From Planctomycetaceae bacterium (GTDB taxonomy: Bacteria > Planctomycetota > Planctomycetia > Pirellulales > Pirellulaceae): a stretch of 14,206 nt of DNA. Positions within the stretch are counted from its first letter, which is position 1, and each line of letters begins with the position of its first letter. Shown one piece after another: positions 1 to 6,942 of the stretch. The notes beneath the pieces were generated by a model. That model had not been told where the DNA came from and ran no database searches. It saw nothing but the letters and a program-made list of their open reading frames with translations. The position numbers and the translations under genes were made by a program. The stretch is from positions 1-14,206 of the forward strand of contig DNWZ01000312.1 in the NCBI GenBank assembly GCA_003506095.1, in the 5' to 3' direction.

Positions 1-1955
1 TTGGCATTCAAAAAACCATCGAACAAATCGCTCATGCGTTCGAGCCATTGCTCGGGTGTTTGCAGCCCGACAATCTGCTTCGTATCGGATTGGGCAACGG
101 AAGCGTCTGCTGCGATGGGCGCAGCGGCCCGGGTGACGCCGTCGGCCAGGTCGCGCTGCGACTGGATGATAGCATTCATGATTGGCAATTCGGTAATGAA
201 ATGAAGATTCCGCTGCAATTCGTCAGCTTCGAATCGTAGGTTGATTTCCAGATCGCGGGCGGTTTCGACGGCTGCGTTGTACCTGGCCGTGATCAACTGC
301 TCGCGAGCACTTCGAGCGGTCGCGCCGACGATGATTGCGGAGATCAGAACCAGCGACGCCATCAGTAGAATGGTCTGGGTCAGCGTCGGGTGCTTTGCCA
401 TCCAGCGTGACACGCGGCGTTTGGCTGGTGCGACATAGGCCATGACGGGTGTACCGGCGATGTAGCGTTGGACATCTTCCGCCAATTCCGCAGCCGATCC
501 GTAACGTAAGTAAGGTTTTGCCGATAACGCTTTCAAACAGATCGCGTTTAATTCCGGTGAAACATTCTGTGTCACTTTGGATGGCGGGGCGATTGAGTCG
601 GCGACGATTCGTGCCAATACGTCCGATGCGCCGACCCGTGTTTCCATCGAATCGACAGTGGCCTGGTGGGGGCCAGATCCGGTCAGGATGGCGTATAAGA
701 TTCCGCCGAGTCCATAAACATCGGTTAAGGCGTCCACTTCCTCGAGCCTTCCGGAGGCCTGTTCGGGAGCCATATACAGCGGCGTACCGATGACGCGTCC
801 GATCGCCGTCGATCCCATGCTGTGCAAGTCGCCCGGTTCGGTTCGTCCACCGACATCATAAAGCCCGGTGGCGTCGTTAATTTTCGCTAGCCCCCAATCA
901 AGCAGCGTCACTTGTTCGAATTCATCTAATGCGACATTTGAAGGTTTCAAATCGCGATGAATGATTTGGCGTGCGTGAGCGTGCCCGACTGCGTGACAGA
1001 CACTGACGAAAGCGGCCAGCAGGCGATGCAGCGCCATCGAATCGCCTTGTTTGGCATCGCGACGTTCGTGATACTCTGCGATGGCATCTTGCAACGTCCG
1101 GCGGCCAAGGAACCGCATCACATAAAATGATTTTCCTGTCTTCTCGTCGCGACCGAATTGATAGATCGGCACGATGCTAGGATGTTCCAACCGTCCCGTT
1201 ATTTCTGCTTCGCGACGAAAGTGTTCCAGCGCCGCATCGTCGGGTGCGGTCTCGCGGGAAATTTCCTTCAGTGCGACGTAGCGTTGCAGATTCTCATCGC
1301 GCGCCAACCAAACGATTCCCAGTCCGCCTTGGCCGAGTTTTCTGAGCAGTGTGTAGCGAGCGCCGACCGAGCGATCCTCGATCTCGTCGCCTGAAAGCAT
1401 CGATACGTCCGATATGCCCAGCAGTTGGCCGATTCGGCCAGAAGGGTCGAGTTGGGCGAGTCGTGCGCGATCGCGTTTGGAGGGTGATAAGAAAACGCCC
1501 GAAGCGGAAACCTGGCGAGTCGCGTTGATCAGCAGGCTGTCGCAGTTGATGTTGATCGATTCGGAGTCTGCTGAAGAAATCACCCCGCACTGAATCGCCT
1601 GGTCGATTAACGACACATTGCCAAATGCGGTCCAATTCTTTGTGATTTGCGAAAGCTGGCGTTCACTCAGATAGCCGCCTCGCAACAGGGCAATCGCAGT
1701 TGCCAAATCGCGATCCTGTTTCGAACTGACCGCGCGAGGGCCCGGTGTCGTTGACGGGACTTGTCCCGCGGTGGCATTGGGTGAAACTTGACTTGTGACA
1801 GCTCGGGCGGCATCCGCAGCAGTATCATCAGCGGCTGAGTTGGGGGTTTCCGCAACATCAGGAAAGTGATGCAGCATCGTCGACTCAAGTTCGATCGCGG
1901 GGCCTCGCGCAGGTCGATCTCCGTTGGAGCTATTCAGGTTGTGGCTACTGCTCAT
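1..1955 (-). CDS. Transmembrane Hanks-type Ser/Thr protein kinase, C-terminus cut by window edge
   Basis: An uninterrupted minus-strand frame runs from ATG at 1955 to the window edge (651 codons, no stop reached). Residues 1-200 form an N-terminal cytoplasmic region with no domain I can name. The kinase domain covers about 201-500: glycine loop GQGGLG, lysine K230 in VALKEI, catalytic HRDLKPSN from H333, DWG instead of DFG at 353-355, and APE at 396-398. All catalytic residues are present, so it should phosphorylate Ser/Thr on proteins. A single hydrophobic segment lies at about 525-546. It is followed by a probably extracytoplasmic, helix-rich region (about 550-651+) that may be a Cache-like sensor; this last point is inference. 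An in-frame ATG three codons upstream (1964) is an equal start candidate; neither has a clear SD. The target and signal are unknown. The 370-bp gap and terminator upstream suggest its own promoter. Confidence 0.9.
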   Translation of the reverse strand, partial: MSSSHNLNSSNGDRPARGPAIELESTMLHHFPDVAETPNSAADDTAADAARAVTSQVSPNATAGQVPSTTPGPRAVSSKQDRDLATAIALLRGGYLSERQLSQITKNWTAFGNVSLIDQAIQCGVISSADSESININCDSLLINATRQVSASGVFLSPSKRDRARLAQLDPSGRIGQLLGISDVSMLSGDEIEDRSVGARYTLLRKLGQGGLGIVWLARDENLQRYVALKEISRETAPDDAALEHFRREAEITGRLEHPSIVPIYQFGRDEKTGKSFYVMRFLGRRTLQDAIAEYHERRDAKQGDSMALHRLLAAFVSVCHAVGHAHARQIIHRDLKPSNVALDEFEQVTLLDWGLAKINDATGLYDVGGRTEPGDLHSMGSTAIGRVIGTPLYMAPEQASGRLEEVDALTDVYGLGGILYAILTGSGPHQATVDSMETRVGASDVLARIVADSIAPPSKVTQNVSPELNAICLKALSAKPYLRYGSAAELAEDVQRYIAGTPVMAYVAPAKRRVSRWMAKHPTLTQTILLMASLVLISAIIVGATARSAREQLITARYNAAVETARDLEINLRFEADELQRNLHFITELPIMNAIIQSQRDLADGVTRAAAPIAADASVAQSDTKQIVGLQTPEQWLERMSDLFDGFLNA

Positions 1956-2263
1956 GGTTGGCATCGTCGCTACGGGATTGGCTTTTATGTCCGTCTGTTC
2001 GCCAGTTGCAAATGAAAACCATTTTCAAGACGTTGGCGCAGCGTCGCGGGGATCGTTCGCTCTGCCGCCAACTTTGTTGGCCCAGACGGCGAAAGGCAAG
2101 TCACAGAAGATTGTAACCTAGTTCTGATTGGTTTTCGCTGAAACTTGTAAACAGCCAACCGAAAACTGACGACCGCCAATGACCGCCAAAGAGAAACGAC
2201 GAGAACCATCGCTATCGCCGATTGGGAACCGAACGGAGCGCGAAGGTCATCGTTTTGCAAACG
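1956..2263. other. Intergenic spacer upstream of the left-hand kinase
   Basis: No credible gene is visible between the kinase start and the terminator of the ferritin-like gene. Short open frames here have no recognisable protein character. On the minus strand a TACAAT hexamer at 2110-2115 could be a -10 element for the kinase, giving a leader of about 145 nt, but no good -35 sits at 16-18 nt. A 10-bp tandem duplication lies at 2171-2190. Confidence 0.5.
2171..2190. repeat. Two tandem 10-bp units
   Basis: GACCGCCAAT is followed directly by GACCGCCAAA (9 of 10 identical). It is a short duplication in the spacer with no assigned role. Confidence 0.6.
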
Positions 2264-2297
2264 AAAAACGCCAGCGGAATAAAATCCGCTGGCGTTT
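2264..2297 (-). terminator. Intrinsic terminator of the ferritin-like gene
   Basis: A perfect 13-bp inverted repeat (2266-2278 with 2285-2297) encloses a 6-nt loop. Read on the minus strand, the second arm runs into five T residues (2268-2264). The hairpin starts about 31 bp past the stop of the ferritin-like gene, the right place and orientation for a rho-independent terminator. In the plus direction the T-run after the stem is only three bases. Confidence 0.85.
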
Positions 2298-2328
2298 GAT
2301 AATCGATCATGAAATCGCGGGCGAAAGA

Positions 2329-2784
2329 TCAGCCGGTCTTTTTGCTGGTCTGCAACTCGACCTGCTTGGAGGGTGACTCACGCAGCAACTTGCTGTATTC
2401 GTCCACACCTTCTTGTTCGTCGTTGAGAATATCTTCCAAGAAGATGACCAGCGGACGATTTCCCTCTGCCAAATCGATCGCCTTGGAATACATCTCAACC
2501 GCTTTGCTTTCGAAAGCAAGGCTGAACTCAAGCACTTCGCGAATATCGCGAGACTGCTTCACTTCGTTTCGCAGCACGGACGGCACGCCACCGAGAGCGA
2601 CGATTTTGTCGCCAACCAATTTAGCGTGTCCGAACGATTCTTTTGCATCGTCAAAAAACTTGTCGGCGTAAACTTCGCGCCAAATGCCTTCGATTACAAA
2701 ACCAGCTTGCGAGTACTGGGCGACCCCCGTCCACTCGTGTTTCAGGCACTCATTCAACTGGTCGATTACAGCTTGCATATCCAT
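2329..2784 (-). CDS. Bacterioferritin-like (ferritin superfamily) protein
   Basis: The 151-residue product is close to bacterioferritin length and reads as a four-helix ferritin-like protein. Aligned by eye to E. coli Bfr, helix A has HEWTGVAQY (E17 for Bfr E18), helix B has GHAK (H53 for H54), helix C has LAFES (E92 for E94) and helix D has LNDEQ (E123 for E127). The Bfr E51 and H130 positions appear as S50 and G126, and the haem-ligand Met52 position is F51, so the di-iron site may be incomplete and haem binding unlikely. The C-terminus (about 136-151) is a short polar tail rich in Lys and Ser. The start is fixed by a strong SD. Family members store iron or act as ferroxidases; a Dps-like or purely structural role is also possible. 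It appears monocistronic, with its own terminator. Confidence 0.85.
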   Translation of the reverse strand: MDMQAVIDQLNECLKHEWTGVAQYSQAGFVIEGIWREVYADKFFDDAKESFGHAKLVGDKIVALGGVPSVLRNEVKQSRDIREVLEFSLAFESKAVEMYSKAIDLAEGNRPLVIFLEDILNDEQEGVDEYSKLLRESPSKQVELQTSKKTG

Positions 2785-2790
2785 CGATTC

Positions 2791-2795
2791 CCTCC
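2791..2795 (-). promoter_or_regulatory. Shine-Dalgarno of the ferritin-like gene
   Basis: On the minus strand GGAGG lies six bases upstream of the ATG at 2784. It is one of only two strong SD sequences in the window and supports this start. Confidence 0.8.
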
Positions 2796-2835
2796 GGAGT
2801 CGGTTTGTGGGTAAAGGTTGTTAAAAGCACTGAAC

Positions 2836-2841
2836 ATCGTA
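2836..2841 (-). promoter_or_regulatory. Possible -10 of the ferritin-like gene
   Basis: TACGAT on the minus strand, about 52 bp upstream of the ATG. A weak TTGCCG (2857-2862) sits at a short 15-nt spacing. This is a tentative call based on hexamer similarity only. Confidence 0.2.
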
Positions 2842-2900
2842 GCACAATAGCGCGGTCGGCAATACCCGGGTTTTGATCGGTTGGCGATCGCTGCTACGAC

Positions 2901-2926
2901 ATGCCGCAGGGTGATGGTATCGGCAT
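2901..2926 (-). terminator. Weak hairpin just past the WD40 kinase stop
   Basis: ATGCCG (2901-2906) pairs with CGGCAT (2921-2926) around a 14-nt loop, nine bases downstream of the WD40 kinase stop. No T-run follows, so termination here is uncertain; it may only stabilise the transcript end. Confidence 0.25.
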
Positions 2927-2934
2927 AACGGAGG

Positions 2935-5900
2935 TTACTTTGCCCAGGTCTGATTTAATTCGTCGGGCCAGCGAGTTAACAACGGTTGCCAAAACAGTTT
3001 TTGCCCATTTACGAAGCCCATAACCTCGCGGCCAATTGTGTGAACGTTGCCGTCGACACCCACTTCCACGATCGGCAATTCAATCAAGCTGTTTTCGGTG
3101 TGCAAGCACCATGTCATGATTGTATTGCGTCCCGAAGCCGTCCAGACCTCGCGACCATCGGGCAACGGTCGGAGGATTTTCAGTGGCCGTGACTGGCCAC
3201 TAAACACTTCTAATCCATGGTTGCCATCGAGGTCCCACTTGATCAATTGATTTCGCGTCGTGGTCGCGATAATGGTTGAGTGATCCTGAAAAGCGATTCG
3301 CGGCACCGTGTCTGAATCGCTCTTCAGCAAGCGTTCCTCGACAATCCGGATTTTTTTTCCATCTGTGCCATCTGCAATCCAGTCGATCGCCATCACATCG
3401 CCGCCGAACGTATAGGCAACGCGACCAAAATCACGTCCGCGAGTAAGCGGCGATATTGCGACTCCGAATGAGTCCGTGGAAAACCAAGGCTCGGGTGCGT
3501 GTTTGACAAGCAGTTCACCTGTATTGGCATCGATAAGCGATAATGAGAATCGATTGCGAGAGTGCGCGCAGGCGAGGATGTTGCCTTCTTTTGATAATGC
3601 AAAATCACAGCTTCTTGGCGGCGAATCAATCTCATTATAAAGATGCCATGCTTGGGTGATCGTCCCCGATTTTTGGTCGATATCGAAACGGCGGATATTC
3701 CCCCCGCCGTCGGACGTAAATAAGCGATTGCCGTCATCGGAAACAACAAGTCCCTCCACTGCTCCAGCAGACTCAAACTGGCAAAGCCTTGTTAATTTGT
3801 TTTCATTTACATCCCATCGGTCGATCGCCGGACGATTGGAAACGGCAAACACTTGCTGTGATTGATCGGCATAATCGGCTGCGGTCCAAGTTTCGTTTGC
3901 TGTCGTTGCGTCGATGTCCGTTATGCTGGCGTATTGAGCGCGCTGATTGGCGGTAGGTTCCCAGCGAAGAACGTTTCCATCTTTGCCACAGGTTACTAGA
4001 TGTTTTCCGCTCGGTGAGAATGCCGCCGAATAGACCCGATCGCTATGCCCCGTCCATCGCCCGATGATGCTCGGATTGGTATCCGGTGCCGCGTCTTGCG
4101 CTAAAATCTCACTTGCATCGAGCAACGTTACACCACCCTCGCGGTCGCCCACGGCAACCAGATTGCCATGGGGTGACACGCAAAAGGTTTGGATGCCTGA
4201 TGTTGAAGTCAGCAAGACCCGGCGGTGCTCCGAATCTCGCTCTTCAAGCATTAACAACGCATTTTGGCCGCTTCCACCGGTGAGCGAAGCTGAAAAAAAA
4301 CGCGGACTGTTGTGATTGTTGTCTGATACCATCACGACATCCGACGCCCGTTGTGATCGCAGTGCCTTTTTGATCGCAATCGGCTTGTAAGAATTGAGAT
4401 CCCAAACAATTCGTGCACCCTCGGCGCCAGCGGAAACCAAAAGCGATTCGTCTTCTGAGATGTGAAACGAGTCGACAGAGTCTGTATGTGCGACTAATTC
4501 CGCCTCCATCGAGTTTGAATCGCGGAGATTCCAGATGCGAATTTGTGGCTCATTTCCACAGGTCACCAACTTGGTGTCGTTATCAATAAACCCTCCTGAA
4601 TAAGCAATTTTGGTGTGACACTTAATGGTGGTGACCAGGCGATTGTTCTGCCAATCCCAGATCTTGGCGGTGCCATCGTCGCCCATCGTTACAATCCATT
4701 TTCCATCGGACGAAAAGCTGACACCGTTGACTTCACTCTGGTCGGTTATCAGGCTCAACTGAGTCGCCCAGCCATCGGTTGCATAAACTCGCAACGATCC
4801 ATCCGCCCCGCAAGCCGCAAGCCAGCGTTCGTCGGGCGAAAATCGGACGCAATGGGCCGGGGAGCCGAATGAGTCGATCGTATAAGGCGCCGCATGCCCT
4901 TGATCCCATAACCAGTACCACGAAAATCCTCGATGGTCCATTTGTCCAGGCGTCGGGATGTGGTTGTTCAACAAAGCTTGATATCCCTTGATGTCGCCCT
5001 TGAGGAACGACTCTTGGCACAATCGCATTTCCGATGCGTATCGCAGTTTTTCCAATTGCACGCGTTGCTGAAACTCTGACTGCTCGCTCAACGCGGTTTT
5101 CACGATTGCGGCGGCGAGTTCGCGGTTGATCTTCTCCATCTCGGCGATCACCGCTTTTTGTTGCAGGCTGGTTCGCCAAATCATCGCGACGATCAACAAA
5201 AAACTGATCAATGCAAACAAGGTGCTTACCGCAGCGATTGGATAACGTTTGACGGCTTGCGTCACCCTGTCGCGCCATGTGTAAGGGCGTGCGTGGACCG
5301 GTTGCCCTTGAATTAAACGATTCAAATCGCCGAGCAATTCGGATGCGTCGCGGTATCGATCAAATGGTGAAGGTCGCAACGATTTGACGATTACCGCCTC
5401 GATGTCAACACTCAATTCGGGTCGCGCCCGACGTGGAATCACATAATCGCCGTTTTCGATCTTTAATGCCGAATTGATGCGACTGGTTGCCGGAAAAGGG
5501 ACATGGCCAATCAGCGTACGATAGATGACCACGCCCAGAGAGAACGTATCGGAGAAAGTTCCGACGTCGCGACTTCGTCCGATTGCTTGCTCTGGCGACA
5601 TGTATTCGGGTGTCCCGGCAACCATGCCGGTCGCCGTTTCGGTATGGCCATCTCCATAGACTTTCGCCAATCCGAAGTCGGCTAATTTTGGAGTCCACCA
5701 ACCGCCATTGAATAGAAATGAATGTGCATCGCCGCGGTTTGCGGCGGCTTGTATGAGAATATTGGAAGGTTTGATATCGCGATGCAAAACGCCGCGATTG
5801 TGAGCAAATGCGAGTGCGTCGGCTACGAGCAAAAACAGTTTTACAGTGGTCGCTTCGTCGAGCGGTTTTCCGTCGTTTGCTTGAAGAGTCTGTAAGGTAC

Positions 5901-6474
5901 CGTCACCACAATACTCATAAATGATTGCCGGATAAGGTTCCGAAATCATATCGTAGATGGCAACCACATTGGGGTGATCCAACTGGGCGACAATGTTCGC
6001 TTCGTCGAGAAATCGACGTTTGAACTCAGCGGTTAGAACGACGTCAGCCCGTGGCACCTTGATCGCGACCTGGCGCGGAAGCTTGGGATGGTCGGCAAGG
6101 TAGACTTCGCCATAACCGCCGCGGCCGATTAACCGATCGATACGATAGCCGCGTGCGCCGAGCCACGTCGCGGGCGACGCCATCATCACTGGCAGGTGGT
6201 TGGCAACGTGGATCAAAGAATCGTCGGGACATCGCGTTGCCGCGGCAGAGCTGTCGGATGGGTTGGGGGCGCCGTGCGCAGGAAACCCTGTCGGCACATC
6301 CGTTTCATCAAGGCGAATGACGTGTTCGCCAAGTGTGCGAGGCTGAGTCGGCAGGTCCGTGACGCCCGTGGGAATTCCATCGCCCGCAGCGGGTTGGTCT
6401 ACCGATTGATTGGGCTCTTTGGCAATGTCGGGTGCGCCTTGCGTGGGTGTCAAGTTCGGCGGTAATGGTTGCAT
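2935..6474 (-). CDS. Ser/Thr protein kinase fused to a WD40-repeat propeller (1179 aa)
   Basis: The ATG at 6474 (MQPLPPNLTP) is preferred; the open frame extends 15 codons further only by using a TTG. Residues 1-105 are Pro-rich and disordered-looking. The kinase domain covers about 110-390: glycine loop GRGGYG, K139 in VAIKV, HRDIKPSN from H231, DFG at 266-268 and SPE at 293-295, so it should be active. An unusual insertion of about 15 residues separates the catalytic loop from DFG. A membrane segment at about 411-433 is followed by a charged, probably coiled-coil stretch (434-478) and a linker containing RGFSWYWLW, a type I associate with planctomycete kinases. From about 530 to the end there are at least seven WD40 units, such as RFSPDERWLAACGADGSLRV, forming one or two propellers. 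With one membrane pass, the propeller should lie outside the cytoplasm, as a ligand- or protein-binding platform. The substrate is unknown. Confidence 0.93.
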   Translation of the reverse strand: MQPLPPNLTPTQGAPDIAKEPNQSVDQPAAGDGIPTGVTDLPTQPRTLGEHVIRLDETDVPTGFPAHGAPNPSDSSAAATRCPDDSLIHVANHLPVMMASPATWLGARGYRIDRLIGRGGYGEVYLADHPKLPRQVAIKVPRADVVLTAEFKRRFLDEANIVAQLDHPNVVAIYDMISEPYPAIIYEYCGDGTLQTLQANDGKPLDEATTVKLFLLVADALAFAHNRGVLHRDIKPSNILIQAAANRGDAHSFLFNGGWWTPKLADFGLAKVYGDGHTETATGMVAGTPEYMSPEQAIGRSRDVGTFSDTFSLGVVIYRTLIGHVPFPATSRINSALKIENGDYVIPRRARPELSVDIEAVIVKSLRPSPFDRYRDASELLGDLNRLIQGQPVHARPYTWRDRVTQAVKRYPIAAVSTLFALISFLLIVAMIWRTSLQQKAVIAEMEKINRELAAAIVKTALSEQSEFQQRVQLEKLRYASEMRLCQESFLKGDIKGYQALLNNHIPTPGQMDHRGFSWYWLWDQGHAAPYTIDSFGSPAHCVRFSPDERWLAACGADGSLRVYATDGWATQLSLITDQSEVNGVSFSSDGKWIVTMGDDGTAKIWDWQNNRLVTTIKCHTKIAYSGGFIDNDTKLVTCGNEPQIRIWNLRDSNSMEAELVAHTDSVDSFHISEDESLLVSAGAEGARIVWDLNSYKPIAIKKALRSQRASDVVMVSDNNHNSPRFFSASLTGGSGQNALLMLEERDSEHRRVLLTSTSGIQTFCVSPHGNLVAVGDREGGVTLLDASEILAQDAAPDTNPSIIGRWTGHSDRVYSAAFSPSGKHLVTCGKDGNVLRWEPTANQRAQYASITDIDATTANETWTAADYADQSQQVFAVSNRPAIDRWDVNENKLTRLCQFESAGAVEGLVVSDDGNRLFTSDGGGNIRRFDIDQKSGTITQAWHLYNEIDSPPRSCDFALSKEGNILACAHSRNRFSLSLIDANTGELLVKHAPEPWFSTDSFGVAISPLTRGRDFGRVAYTFGGDVMAIDWIADGTDGKKIRIVEERLLKSDSDTVPRIAFQDHSTIIATTTRNQLIKWDLDGNHGLEVFSGQSRPLKILRPLPDGREVWTASGRNTIMTWCLHTENSLIELPIVEVGVDGNVHTIGREVMGFVNGQKLFWQPLLTRWPDELNQTWAK

Positions 6475-6539
6475 AACGGCCGGAAATAAACCATGGAACG
6501 AAAAGACGGCAATAACCAACGCTTGAACAATTTTTTAAT

Positions 6540-6568
6540 ATTCTACATGCGATGGAGCAGTTTCTGAA
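6540..6568 (-). promoter_or_regulatory. Candidate promoter of the WD40 kinase
   Basis: On the minus strand TTCAGA (6563-6568; four of six match TTGACA) and TAGAAT (6540-6545; five of six match TATAAT) are separated by 17 nt. They lie about 66 bp upstream of the chosen ATG, which also supports a start downstream of the TTG. This is prediction from consensus only. Confidence 0.35.
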
Positions 6569-6841
6569 ACGCAATTTCGGATAAAGCCCAGCTAGTGGAT
6601 ACATTTTCGGGAAACCAGAGGCTGGAAGCGGATGCCACCCGGAAGAGGTCGTGATTTGGGCTGGACAGGACGGCACGTTCGGTTAGCCTTTACGAATCGC
6701 AAAAACGTGGTGAATAGGTTTGAGCGGCAATTTTTTTGCTCGCTTGCGGGTCGATTCTCAGGCCGGCCGTTGATCGAAGTAGGTTCACACACGATAGCAG
6801 CGATTCTTGACAAAACTTTAACACCGAGCGATGGATCCAGC

Positions 6842-6861
6842 GGGACCACTGCCAGGGTCCC
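6842..6861 (+). promoter_or_regulatory. Hairpin in the helicase 5' leader
   Basis: GGGACC (6842-6847) pairs perfectly with GGTCCC (6856-6861) around an 8-nt loop, about 80 bp before the helicase ATG. It may be part of a structured leader, as known for cold-inducible RNA helicase mRNAs. A role here is inferred. Confidence 0.3.
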
Positions 6862-6910
6862 AACGGATGAGAGTGAATCAGGCTTACTGTCTGATTGTTC
6901 CGATTGGTCC

Positions 6911-6926
6911 TGGAGCCGACGCTCCA
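6911..6926 (+). promoter_or_regulatory. Hairpin next to the helicase ribosome binding site
   Basis: TGGAGC (6911-6916) and GCTCCA (6921-6926) form a perfect 6-bp stem with a CGAC tetraloop. It ends five bases before GAGAG (6931-6935), the likely weak SD, and 16 bases before the ATG at 6943. Such a position could influence ribosome loading. Confidence 0.4.
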
Positions 6927-6942
6927 AACAGAGAGACCATCG

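Larger units (their letters stand above)
6475..6942. other. Divergent intergenic region between WD40 kinase and RNA helicase
   Basis: This 468-bp spacer separates two divergently transcribed genes and should hold both promoters. I see no convincing gene in it. Open frames that cross it in several phases have no recognisable protein character. The left part holds a plausible minus-strand promoter (6540-6568). On the plus strand a perfect TTGACA occurs at 6807-6812 but no good -10 follows at 16-18 nt. Two hairpins lie in the last 100 bp before the helicase start. Confidence 0.6.

Noticed and set aside
353..899. DWG in place of DFG in the left kinase as a sign of a pseudokinase
   Set aside because: The glycine loop, VALKEI lysine, HRDLKPSN and APE are all intact and D353 itself is kept; Trp at this position occurs in active bacterial kinases.
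4733..5278. 181-codon minus-strand frame inside the WD40 kinase
   Set aside because: Same strand, different phase within a continuous kinase-WD40 frame; Arg-rich nonsense composition typical of an off-frame reading.
6475..6519. 15-residue extension of the WD40 kinase from a TTG start
   Set aside because: It needs a rare start codon although a good ATG follows, and the candidate promoter would then lie within about 20 bases of the start.
6895..6942. 16-residue extension of the helicase from a TTG start
   Set aside because: The family N-terminus begins at the ATG at 6943 with a weak SD upstream; the extension would run through the hairpin at 6911-6926.
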